Assembly: GCA_022394755.1 (NCBI GenBank) | Contig: JAGFCA010000005.1 | Location: forward strand, 220,313 to 284,312 | Source: Candidatus Poribacteria bacterium | GTDB lineage: Bacteria > Poribacteria > WGA-4E > WGA-3G | Length of the DNA stretch: 64,000 nucleotides | Reading direction: 5' to 3' | Shown here: piece after piece, positions 36,337-45,140 of the stretch | How the letters are laid out: every line of letters starts with the position of its first letter | Numbering within the stretch: the first letter of the stretch is position 1 | Position numbers and translations under genes: made by a program | The notes under the pieces: generated by a model | What the model saw: the letters and a program-made list of their open reading frames with translations, nothing else | Told to the model about the DNA's origin: nothing | Database searches by the model: none

Positions 36337-38610
36337 CTAAGGAATCGGAACTATTTCATCCCAATCCCAAAATAATACTGAACCGGAACCTTCTACACTC
36401 ATGAGTGTCTTACCATCTCCCGAGAATTTAAGTGTATCGGTCGAACCTAAATGTAGGTTTGAAATTTGATCTGAACGCGTATCGTACAAATTAATTCCGT
36501 CTGAACCACCCATAATTATGGTATTACCATCTGGAGAATATATCAATGTATCTATGCTAAGCCTTCTTTCCCCGTGAATTCTATTGAGTTCTTTACCCGT
36601 TTCAACATCCCACAAATATAACTTACCACTACCACTTGCCAAGGTTTTTCCATCTGGTGAGAATGCCAAAGAATCCACTCGAGATTCATGTCCAGTAAGT
36701 GTGAAACGAAGATTACCATCTGACACATTCCATAAGTGTATGACTTTGTCCTTACCACCTGTTGCTAAGGTCTGCCCATCTGGTGAAAATGCTAATGTCC
36801 AAGTATAATCTGAATGACCGTTTACTTTGAACATAAGCTGTATCTTTTTGAAGCCGGAGGATAATCTGCCTATAAAGGATTGGTTATTAACATTAATCTT
36901 CCAGACATGAACACTCCCATCTTCACCACCTGCAGCCAGCATTGTACTATCCTTTGAGAAAGTCAATCTGACATTCACACCTGATCTTGGATATCCTTCT
37001 AATGAAAATCTGGAGATAAGATCTAACGAATCTGTTTCCATATTTCGTAAAACACATTTACCACCAACATCATGCATTACAACCATTTTGTTATCCAAAG
37101 AGTTAGCTATGCCTGAGAGGTAACCTGGTTTCAAGATTTCGGTTGATAACAACTCACCAGCCTCGATATCCCATCTCCGTATTTGAAATTCACCAGGGGG
37201 ATTATATGGATGATTAAGTGTTGTGAGAGTATCGCCTGTTTTAGATAATACCAGACTATTAATCCCTTCAATATGTTCTATACATACAAAACGTTCTTCT
37301 CCAGTAGTAGTATCCCATGCACGTATTGTACCATCTTTACTTGCAGAAAGAAGTGAATTTTCGTCAGGAGAAAACGCAAACTTATAGACATAATCTTTAT
37401 GATTTGTTATTTGTTGATATTGACAATAATCTCCGATTATAGCATCATCTTTTTCGGTCTTATTACTTTTTCTCCACAATTTTATACCATCACGATGTCC
37501 ACTTGCCAAATACTCACCATTCCGAGAAAAAGCAAGCGAAAAAGTAGAAGATCCTCTTTGCCAATGCAGTTCTGATACTGATTTTCCTGTTTCCGTATTC
37601 CATAATCGGATCGTCTCATATTCATCACCACTAATTAAAAACTTACTATCAGGTGAAAAAGCAATGGATTTTATGCGCCTTGTATGCCAAGTAAATGAAT
37701 GTATTAATTCACCATTAACCGCATCATAGAGATTAATTGGAAAATACTTATGTTTCCAATCTGGTTTAGTTATAGCCAACAAACGCATATCAGGAGAAAG
37801 TTCTGCTAATTGTTGCTGATCCCAACTTTCTATCTGTTCTAATCGAACTTGCCTAACGACTTCAGGTTTCAGTATATTACTTATATCCCATATTTCAATA
37901 CCTCCAAAACTACCTGTTGAAGCAAGTTTCGTTCCATCTTCTGAAAAAAATAGATTAGATATTCCTTGTTCTACTTCTATTGCTGTAAGGAGTTTTTGCG
38001 TAGTTACATCCCAAAACTGAATTTCTCCTTTGGACCTGCTGCTTGACGCAGCAGCGATAATTTTACTATCTGGTGAAAGCGCTATCGCCCTAATTTCATG
38101 AACAGGATTTTGTAAAAGAGACAATTCTTTCCCTGTCTTAGCATCATATATCCAAATACCTATAGAGGTTGCAACAGCAAACTGAGATCCATCATCGGTA
38201 AATTCAATATCGTTTGTCTTACCCTTTCCAAGTCGTAATTTTGAATACTCTGGTAATCCCCAATGACTGTAACTGTTTTGGCTATCGTTATTCATTTTTG
38301 CTCCTTTTCCATTTCTATCTACTATACTACTATTTCTAATTTTTGGGTTAATTTGTTGTTTAGTAGCAACTCCCTTGGCAATAACGTTCTGAACAATTGA
38401 AGTTTCAATAATTTCAACTGCTATTTCAGAATTGGATTCTAAGCTATAAGGTTCTTGGACAGATGCAGAGTATTGTTTACTAATTCCTAACATCAACACA
38501 ATAACCAATGCAGCAGATGTGCCTAATACCCACGGTATAAAAGGCTTGCTGCCAGAGGGAGTGGGCAATGTTAGATCAGCTACATTTCTCAAAATATTTT
38601 CTGTCAGCAT
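36337..38610 (-). CDS. WD40-repeat membrane protein, possible anti-sigma partner
   Basis: This 757-residue protein has a short cytoplasmic N-terminus (MLTENILRNVADLTLPTPSG), one membrane helix (~29-46, WVLGTSAALVIVLMLGI), a linker, and a C-terminal region of many WD40 repeats (SPDGKTLASGSGKLYLWD). Its ATG overlaps the stop of the sigma-factor gene (ATGCTGA), showing translational coupling. A one-helix protein coded right after an ECF sigma factor is the usual anti-sigma layout, with the WD40 part as the outside sensor; no standard anti-sigma domain is recognised in the ~28-residue N-terminus, so this is inference. Confidence 0.82.
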   Translation of the reverse strand: MLTENILRNVADLTLPTPSGSKPFIPWVLGTSAALVIVLMLGISKQYSASVQEPYSLESNSEIAVEIIETSIVQNVIAKGVATKQQINPKIRNSSIVDRNGKGAKMNNDSQNSYSHWGLPEYSKLRLGKGKTNDIEFTDDGSQFAVATSIGIWIYDAKTGKELSLLQNPVHEIRAIALSPDSKIIAAASSSRSKGEIQFWDVTTQKLLTAIEVEQGISNLFFSEDGTKLASTGSFGGIEIWDISNILKPEVVRQVRLEQIESWDQQQLAELSPDMRLLAITKPDWKHKYFPINLYDAVNGELIHSFTWHTRRIKSIAFSPDSKFLISGDEYETIRLWNTETGKSVSELHWQRGSSTFSLAFSRNGEYLASGHRDGIKLWRKSNKTEKDDAIIGDYCQYQQITNHKDYVYKFAFSPDENSLLSASKDGTIRAWDTTTGEERFVCIEHIEGINSLVLSKTGDTLTTLNHPYNPPGEFQIRRWDIEAGELLSTEILKPGYLSGIANSLDNKMVVMHDVGGKCVLRNMETDSLDLISRFSLEGYPRSGVNVRLTFSKDSTMLAAGGEDGSVHVWKINVNNQSFIGRLSSGFKKIQLMFKVNGHSDYTWTLAFSPDGQTLATGGKDKVIHLWNVSDGNLRFTLTGHESRVDSLAFSPDGKTLASGSGKLYLWDVETGKELNRIHGERRLSIDTLIYSPDGNTIIMGGSDGINLYDTRSDQISNLHLGSTDTLKFSGDGKTLMSVEGSGSVLFWDWDEIVPIP

Positions 38611-39197
38611 AGGGTAATCTGATGATTGCTGATTGCTTTTCGAATCATTGGTTCATCTTCTTTTAATCGATTTCGTGCCCTATGAAGACGACTCTTAATC
38701 GTATTGACGGATACACCCAAGAATTTCCCTATCTCCTTTGCTGTCATTTCACCCATATAATAAAGTGTAACAACTGTCCGTTCGCTTTCAGGCAACTTTT
38801 CTAATAGCTTCTTAACGATATTTTGGTAATTCGTTCTATTTTCCCTCTCTCAATTTTCAGATTGGTACTGCACATAAGATGATTCTTCCATTTCTTCTAC
38901 CGGTATGTCCTCTATAGACTGACTTTCCGACTTGTATCTATGAATCCAATTGATACATAGACGGTTTGTAATCACATAGAGCCAACCATCAAACTGATTA
39001 GGATTTCTAAGAGTAGAAAGTTTCTTATATACTTGTAGGAAGGTATCTTGTGTTATTTCTTCAGCAATCTGATAGTCTCCGGTTTTACGCCATGCGAGAG
39101 CGTGAACACGTTTCTGATACCTTTGTACCAAACAGCCAAAAGCATCCTCATCCCCATCCAGTATTTTGTTTATCAGTTGTGTACAATTCTGCACCAT
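38604..39197 (-). pseudogene. ECF sigma factor interrupted by an in-frame TGA
   Basis: From ATG 39197 the phase runs to 38604 (197 sense codons plus an internal TGA). Region 2 is intact (LVQRYQKRVHALAWRKTGDY, AEEITQDTFLQVYKKL), as is region 4 (LPESERTVVTLYYMGEMTAKE, then helix-turn-helix VNTIKSRLHRARNRL). TGA at 38850-38852 sits in the linker between them (YVQYQSEN, stop, ERENRTNYQNIVKKLLEKL). A CGA-to-TGA change would explain it. No SECIS-like hairpin follows. Either the factor is dead, or the stop is suppressed, or it is an error. It heads the WD40 cluster. Confidence 0.85.
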
Positions 39198-39353
39198 AAT
39201 GCTACCCCTAATAGCTTATTCTATAATGTTTTAATGCCACTCATTTATTACTTGAATCTCGTTGAAATAGATCCTTTATAATTAATGACACAAAGATCTT
39301 GAAAAAGGGTGCATACCTATAATTTTTTTATTCCTATAAGGCAAATAGACCTG

Positions 39354-40691
39354 TCAATAAGACAGTTTTTCCGATTTCGCCTTTTCCTCATTTACAAATG
39401 CCAGAAGAATAAAGCCAACTATAAAGAATACCATTAAGGATATAATCGCCAACCGAGCTGTTCCCGTTATCTGACGGATTATTCCAAAGGTAAAGGGTCC
39501 CCAGATAGCAGAAAATTTACTAAAAACTGAATAAAATCCATAGAACTCCGCACTCGCATTCTCAGGTATCATCGCACCATAAAAAGAACGACTAAGTGCT
39601 TGTGTGCCCCCAAGAACAAACCCAACAGTTATTCCTAAGATAAAGAATTCTGTAGCAGTATGTATAAAATACCCATATATTACCACTGCACTCCAAAGAA
39701 CTAAAGAAACCATGACAGAACGTCTTGCCCCGATTTTATTAGCAATTCTGCCGAATATCAATGCTCCTATAAATGCGACAAGTTGAATGAGTAGGAGCGT
39801 TACCATCAAGTGTGTATTTGTCAACCCCAATTCCTCTTTCCCATATATTGTCCCCATACTGGTAACTGTATGAATTCCATCGTTATATATCATATAGGCA
39901 ATCAAGAATAGGGTCAGGTTTCTAAAATTACCAATCTTTCTTGCTGTTGTGAGTATACGGTTGAAACCTAATGAAATATAACCTACGGTTTTGGGTAGAT
40001 GTCGATATTGTTCTGGTAACTCATGCTGAGTTTCTTGTTCTTTCAGGTATTTAATCGTGACTAAAGTCCAACCTGCCCACCATAATCCGGACATTCCCAT
40101 GGCAATACGGACTGCTAACGTTTGATCCTGAATTCCAAAGGTCTTATGCATTGAGACAAGGACAAGTGCTATGCCAAATTGTATGGATCCGCCGATATAC
40201 CCGTAGGCAAATCCTTTTGCTGATACGGAATCAAGTTTATTCTCAGAAGTCAATTCTGGCAAGAAAGCATCGTAAAAAACATTAGCACCGATAAAACATA
40301 TTTGCGTACAGATATATAACACAATAGCTAACCAAACATCTCCTGGACCAGCAGCACTCCGTGGACTACAAAAAACAAGAAGGATAGCAAAAAGGCTTCC
40401 AGAGTAAGCAAAAAATATAAGAAACCGTTTCTTGGCTGATGAAAAATCCGCAATTGAACCAAGCATCGGTGCAAATAGAAAAACCGTCAGTGCGGCAAAA
40501 CCAAGCATGAAACCCCATAAGGCTGTCGCACTGAATGTCTGTCCAAGAATCTCCACTCCATCTTCACCGACAATACCTTCAGCAAAATAGATAGGTAATA
40601 AAGCAACACCAACTGTTGTAATATATGCTGAATTTGCCCAATCATACATACACCATCCGAAAATTGATCTTTTATCGTCTTTCATATTCAT
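39354..40691 (-). CDS. MFS transporter of the UMF1/Atg22 type
   Basis: This 445-residue inner-membrane transporter has about 12 predicted membrane helices. The N-terminal GWCMYDWANSAYITTVGVALLPIYF is the UMF1-family mark (unknown major facilitator family 1, related to yeast Atg22). The central cytoplasmic loop (KYLKEQETQHELPEQYRHLP) splits the two six-helix halves. The substrate is unknown in the family. Met1 (40691) or Met3 (40685) may be the start; AGGA lies 5 bases before Met3. It stands alone on the minus strand between the sigma factor and a divergent enolase-superfamily gene. Confidence 0.87.
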   Translation of the reverse strand: MNMKDDKRSIFGWCMYDWANSAYITTVGVALLPIYFAEGIVGEDGVEILGQTFSATALWGFMLGFAALTVFLFAPMLGSIADFSSAKKRFLIFFAYSGSLFAILLVFCSPRSAAGPGDVWLAIVLYICTQICFIGANVFYDAFLPELTSENKLDSVSAKGFAYGYIGGSIQFGIALVLVSMHKTFGIQDQTLAVRIAMGMSGLWWAGWTLVTIKYLKEQETQHELPEQYRHLPKTVGYISLGFNRILTTARKIGNFRNLTLFLIAYMIYNDGIHTVTSMGTIYGKEELGLTNTHLMVTLLLIQLVAFIGALIFGRIANKIGARRSVMVSLVLWSAVVIYGYFIHTATEFFILGITVGFVLGGTQALSRSFYGAMIPENASAEFYGFYSVFSKFSAIWGPFTFGIIRQITGTARLAIISLMVFFIVGFILLAFVNEEKAKSEKLSY

Positions 40692-40793
40692 CCTAACATC
40701 CAGATTCTATACCTATTTTCACACATAACATAAGGATAATCAATTACATTATGACCAAATACATTAAACTTACATTATATTTCTTCCTCTCAG

Positions 40794-40822
40794 TTGGAAA
40801 ACAGCGAAGTTTAATGTATAAT
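40794..40822 (+). promoter_or_regulatory. Sigma-70 promoter of the second enolase-superfamily gene
   Basis: TTGGAA (40794-40799) and TATAAT (40817-40822) are 17 bp apart, giving a start near 40829 and a leader of ~55 bases. A further TATAAT at 40837-40842 lacks a -35. Confidence 0.6.
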
Positions 40823-40884
40823 TTCATCAGATTCGGTATAATGAAATTACATTGAATCTGTCCACCGATCCATAGGAGTTAACC

Positions 40885-42003
40885 ATGAAAATTGTTGATG
40901 TAAAAACATACATGGTGGATGTGCCACCACCACACTGGGGTGGAAGACATTGGATATTTGTTAAACTTATTACCGATGAAGGAATAGAAGGTTTTGGAGA
41001 GTGTACATATCATACAAGACTGAACCATGTTGTCATTGAATTAATCAAAGATTGGGGTGAACGTTACCTTATTGGAAATGACCCATTCCGTATAGAAAAA
41101 ATATGGTCTACGCTCTATGAAGGTCCCTGTGTAAGACATCCTGGACCTCTTGCAACACCAGCAATGAGCGCAATTGAGATGGCGTGTTGGGATATCGTTG
41201 GAAAAGCTCTCAACCAACCGATCTATAATCTATTAGGTGGTATGTTCCATGAGAAATTGAGAGCATATTCATATCTATTGCACTGGCGACATGGGGATTC
41301 CCCAGAAAAAACTGGCGAAGTAGCACTCTCTTATGTAGAAAAAGGATTTACCGCTGTCAAATTCGATCCGGTCAGTCCAAGTACTGCAGATAGATTGGAA
41401 ACACTTGACTATGCTGAAAGTGTCATCCGTGGGATACGCGATGCAGTCGGTGATAAATGTGACATCCTCATTGGTACACATGGACAATTCAACACGAATA
41501 GTGCTATCCGCTTCGCAAAACGTGTCGAACAGTATGATCCATTATGGTTTGAGGAACCTATACCCCCTGAGAATATTAAGGAGATGGCACGTGTGGCACA
41601 GGCTACAAGCATTCCGATAGCAACAGGTGAACGACTATTAACAAAGTATGAGTTTGCTGATCTATTAGAACAACAAGCAGCATCTATACTACAGATGGAT
41701 CTAACAATTAGTGGTGGTATCCTTGAATCGAAGAAAATTGCATCTATGGGTGAAGCACATTATGCACAGATCGCGCCACACATGTATGGTGGTCCCATTG
41801 GTGGTGCAGCGAATATACAGTTGGATGTTTGTAGTCCTAATTTTCTCATTCAAGAGGGAATTCACATGTGGGATGGCTTCCATGCGGATTTACTCAAAGA
41901 ACCAATCCAATGGGAAAATGGGTACATCATACCACCAACTAAACCGGGACTTGGTATTGAAATTAACGAAGAGGTCTTAGATAAACATTCAATTCCTGTA
42001 TAG
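40885..42003 (+). CDS. Mandelate racemase/muconate lactonizing-family enzyme (sugar-acid dehydratase-like)
   Basis: This 372-residue enolase-superfamily enzyme resembles galactonate/gluconate dehydratase-type members. The N-terminal cap (~1-115) has WIFVKLITDEGIEGFGECTY. The barrel has VKFDPV (a single Lys at the KxK site), the metal-ligand regions DILIGTHGQFN, WFEEPIPPEN and ATGERL, and a catalytic-base candidate in APHMYGG. In the DILIGTHGQFN strand the usual Asp of VDxN is replaced by a GTHG sequence (His), as in D-galactonate-dehydratase relatives. The exact substrate is not known. GGAG precedes the ATG. Confidence 0.87.
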   Translation: MKIVDVKTYMVDVPPPHWGGRHWIFVKLITDEGIEGFGECTYHTRLNHVVIELIKDWGERYLIGNDPFRIEKIWSTLYEGPCVRHPGPLATPAMSAIEMACWDIVGKALNQPIYNLLGGMFHEKLRAYSYLLHWRHGDSPEKTGEVALSYVEKGFTAVKFDPVSPSTADRLETLDYAESVIRGIRDAVGDKCDILIGTHGQFNTNSAIRFAKRVEQYDPLWFEEPIPPENIKEMARVAQATSIPIATGERLLTKYEFADLLEQQAASILQMDLTISGGILESKKIASMGEAHYAQIAPHMYGGPIGGAANIQLDVCSPNFLIQEGIHMWDGFHADLLKEPIQWENGYIIPPTKPGLGIEINEEVLDKHSIPV

Positions 42004-42027
42004 ACCATTGGACGTAATTACTTTCTT

Positions 42028-42048
42028 GGTAGGTTCGATTTTCACCTA
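42028..42048 (+). repeat. GTAGG palindromic repeat, degraded copy
   Basis: GGTAGGTTCGATTTTCACC begins like the copies at 18277 and 22896 (GTAGGTTCG) but has lost the second arm. A separate GGGTTC/GAACCC pair lies just downstream (~42070-42100). Confidence 0.45.
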
Positions 42049-42246
42049 TATTATTGTGTCAATTCAAACAGCGGGTTCTTGAGTAGGTGGGGGTCCGAAC
42101 CCTATATCCACCCATAATACTCTGATCTACCAGGTTATCTTATGTGCGGGTTGTGGAGACAGGATTGAAGAAACTAATACCTAATTTTTTTATAGAACCG
42201 ACGTAAATATGGTAAGTGTACCATATAAACTACAGTTAAGGAATAC

Positions 42247-44565
42247 ATGTCAACAGCAGAAACACCAACGGGCGCGCTTGACACGCTGCCCAAGTCAATA
42301 GAAGACACACTAAATACGCTGGAAATCGAATTTAATGAGATACGGTTTGCTGTCCGCAGTGATGTCATATCATCAGGTACATTTGGGGAAGAATGGTTCA
42401 TCCTAACAGATGTTGCTATCATTACTGTCACTGGATCCGGGGAAGTACTTCACTATATACCCTATAAAAGCGTTTTAGCCATCCGTGCTGAAATCGTCGT
42501 AGATGCAGGTCTTCTCGTATTGGAAACCGAGGAAGGAACTGTAGACCTAATTCGATACTCCAATAGTTGTGCACCAAAATTTGGGTTTGTCGCAAGATAC
42601 ATCGGAGATGAAATAGATTACCTAAAAGGCAATCGGGATGAACCACCGATATGGGATTACAAGATTGAGGAACACCACTGTAAATCTTGTGGATTGCTAT
42701 TGGCTGATGAGTATTCTCCATGTCCCGCATGTACCAAAAAACATAAGATAATGTTGCGGATTATAAATTATGTCAAACCCTATCGTGGAAGAGCATTACT
42801 TTTTATGGGATTAATCATTAGCGGTACATTGATTAATCTCATTCCACCATATTTTACAAAGATTCTAATTGACGACATCTTACAATTTAACATAACTACA
42901 CCTGTACCTGATGAACAAACAACTTGGTTAGGAAATATATTTCGAGGATTCCAACCTGTATTACTTGCTTTAAGTATCGCAGTTGGCGTGTTGTTGACAG
43001 TTCAGTTGATTTCAGTCGTACTCAATATTTTTCAGTCCAGGGTCTCTGCATGGCTATCGTTCCGTATTTCAGCAAGTATACGCGCACATGTTTATGAACA
43101 CCTACACAACTTATCAATACGCTTTTTCGACAAAAGAACAACTGGCACTGTTATCTCACATATTACCGAAGATAGTGAGCGATTACAACATTTCCTATTA
43201 GATGGTATGTCGTTCCTCAGTACACAAGTCTTTATGTTATTTGGAATTGGTACTGTCCTGTTTCTGATGAATTGGCAATTGGCTTTTTTAATTCTCATCC
43301 CCATTCCATTAATAATTTTGGGCGGAGGTTGGTTCTATCGAACAGTTCGTAGTCTTTTTCATCGCGCATGGCGACGAAGGTCGAAACTGTTTGATGTGGT
43401 GAACGATTCTGTATCCGGTATCCGTGTAGTTCGCGCATTTGGACAACAGACGAGTGAAGTTAATCGATTTGACGACGCAAATACTGATGCACGCGATTAT
43501 GAAACACATGCCGAGTTAATCTGGGCAACATATTACCCGCCACTCATGTTCGCTGTTAGCTTAGGGTCTCTTATTGTATGGTATTATGGTGGGTTTAATG
43601 TTATTGGTGGAGGAATGACACTTGGAACACTCATGACATTTCTTATCTATCTTAACATGTTCTATTCCCCGTTACGATATATAAGTCCACTCATAAATTG
43701 GGCATCACGGTCTATGACTGCTGCAGAAAGACTATTTGAAGTAATTGATTCTCAACCTGAGCAATCTGATAATGGCAACCTAAAAGCAATACCAAATATC
43801 TCAGGAGAGGTAAGATTTCACAACATGACATTCGGATATGATTCACACAAACCCGTCCTTCGAGACATCAATCTACATGTACAACCCGGTGAAATGATAG
43901 GTCTGGTTGGACATTCAGGGGCTGGAAAATCAACACTGATCAACCTAATTTGTCGTTTTTATACACCCGATTCAGGACAGTTACAAATTGATGGTGAAGA
44001 CATTAATCAGATCGACCTGAAGGATCTACGAAGGCAGATTGGTGTCGTTCTTCAAGACCCATATTTGTTTACTGGGACTATAGCAGAGAACATAGCGTAT
44101 GCACATCCTGACGCTACAATGGAAGATATCATTACTGCAGCAAAAGCTGCGAATGCACACGATTTCATCGTGAAATTCCCTGATGGGTATGACACAGAAG
44201 TAGGAGAACGAGGCGGTAGTTTATCAGGCGGTGAAAGACAACGGATCTCGATTGCACGCGCAATATTACATAATCCCCGTATCCTTATTCTTGATGAAGC
44301 CACATCTTCTGTCGATGTAGAAACAGAGAAAGAGATACAACAAGCAATTGACAGATTGGTTCAAAATCGAACTACATTTGCTATTGCACATCGGTTATCA
44401 ACACTACGAAATGCTGATCGCTTATTTGTTATTGAGAAAGGTAAAGGGGTTGAATGTGGTTCACACGAAGAACTCATGGATAAAAAAGGAATTTACTTCA
44501 AACTTGTTGAGACTCAACGCGAAGCTGCTAATATTCGCGCGGAGACCCAGGTCGTGGAAAGATAG
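42247..44565 (+). CDS. ABC exporter with N-terminal PH-like and zinc-ribbon modules
   Basis: This 772-residue half-transporter of the ABCB/MsbA type has an added N-terminus. Residues ~1-130 are a beta-rich module resembling bacterial PH domains (FILTDVAIITVTGSGEVLHY, YIPYKSVLAI). Then come four cysteines in zinc-ribbon spacing (C145, C148, C159, C162). The six-helix membrane domain spans ~180-460. The nucleotide-binding domain has GHSGAGKST (from G555), the signature LSGGERQRISIARAIL, Walker B ILILDEATS, and the His switch AHRLS. The added N-terminus and the DUF1854 gene right after it match the ABC/DUF1854 pair known near cyanophycin genes in some proteobacteria; no cyanophycin synthetase is present here. 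The substrate is unknown. Confidence 0.9.
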   Translation: MSTAETPTGALDTLPKSIEDTLNTLEIEFNEIRFAVRSDVISSGTFGEEWFILTDVAIITVTGSGEVLHYIPYKSVLAIRAEIVVDAGLLVLETEEGTVDLIRYSNSCAPKFGFVARYIGDEIDYLKGNRDEPPIWDYKIEEHHCKSCGLLLADEYSPCPACTKKHKIMLRIINYVKPYRGRALLFMGLIISGTLINLIPPYFTKILIDDILQFNITTPVPDEQTTWLGNIFRGFQPVLLALSIAVGVLLTVQLISVVLNIFQSRVSAWLSFRISASIRAHVYEHLHNLSIRFFDKRTTGTVISHITEDSERLQHFLLDGMSFLSTQVFMLFGIGTVLFLMNWQLAFLILIPIPLIILGGGWFYRTVRSLFHRAWRRRSKLFDVVNDSVSGIRVVRAFGQQTSEVNRFDDANTDARDYETHAELIWATYYPPLMFAVSLGSLIVWYYGGFNVIGGGMTLGTLMTFLIYLNMFYSPLRYISPLINWASRSMTAAERLFEVIDSQPEQSDNGNLKAIPNISGEVRFHNMTFGYDSHKPVLRDINLHVQPGEMIGLVGHSGAGKSTLINLICRFYTPDSGQLQIDGEDINQIDLKDLRRQIGVVLQDPYLFTGTIAENIAYAHPDATMEDIITAAKAANAHDFIVKFPDGYDTEVGERGGSLSGGERQRISIARAILHNPRILILDEATSSVDVETEKEIQQAIDRLVQNRTTFAIAHRLSTLRNADRLFVIEKGKGVECGSHEELMDKKGIYFKLVETQREAANIRAETQVVER

Positions 44566-44567
44566 AT

Positions 44568-45134
44568 ATGCAAAACAAAGATAATACAGATGCACAGATA
44601 CCAGAAGAGCAAACTATAGAATCAAAAACATCTGAGACCGATAATTCCAAACAACGATTCTTGAACGCTTCTGACCTAACATTTACACGCTCTCCTGCAG
44701 GAACAGCACGACTTATGATTAAGGATGAAGTGTGTCATCTTCGAGTAGTTGTGCGAAGACTCATGCCACTTAGTAATCCTGAACAATATATCTCACTTGC
44801 AGCTGATGAGGATACTGAAATTGGTGTTTTGGTAAACCCATCTGAATTGACAAAGGATAGTTTAAAAATACTCAATGAGGAATTGGATAAAAGATATTTC
44901 ACTCCAACTATTCAGAAGATATATCAGGTTAAGGAACAGTTCGGAGTTCATGAATGGAACGTAAAGACAGAACGAGGCCGTGTAACATTTATGGTACGCG
45001 GATTAAATCAGAATATAAAGCAAGCACCCCCTGCACGTTTGTTTGTTAGCGATGTACGCGGAAATCGATACGATATCCCCGATTATCGTAAATTGGATGC
45101 AAAAAGTTTTCATCAGATAAAACGACACTTATAA
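44568..45134 (+). CDS. DUF1854 protein
   Basis: This 188-residue soluble protein starts two bases after the ABC exporter stop, so it is surely co-transcribed. After a charged ~35-residue start it shows the DUF1854 core: LTFTRSPAGTARLMI, VVVRRLMPLSNPEQYISL, EIGVLVNPSELTKDSL, TPTIQKIYQVKEQFGV, WNVKTERGRVTFMVRG and DVRGNRYDIPDY. The family is unknown in function but is found next to ABC exporters with the same N-terminal layout, so it is probably an accessory subunit. Confidence 0.85.
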   Translation: MQNKDNTDAQIPEEQTIESKTSETDNSKQRFLNASDLTFTRSPAGTARLMIKDEVCHLRVVVRRLMPLSNPEQYISLAADEDTEIGVLVNPSELTKDSLKILNEELDKRYFTPTIQKIYQVKEQFGVHEWNVKTERGRVTFMVRGLNQNIKQAPPARLFVSDVRGNRYDIPDYRKLDAKSFHQIKRHL

Positions 45135-45140
45135 TATATC

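Noticed and set aside
38604..39197. The in-frame TGA of the ECF sigma factor as a second selenocysteine codon
   Set aside because: No Cys-type motif surrounds it, it falls in the variable linker, and no SECIS-like hairpin is found 16-37 bases downstream. A nonsense change is simpler.
42060..42110. tRNA-like segment with GGTTC...GAACC
   Set aside because: It lacks the acceptor stem, the T-loop sequence and the anticodon arm; it is part of the repeat-like sequence after the enolase-superfamily gene.
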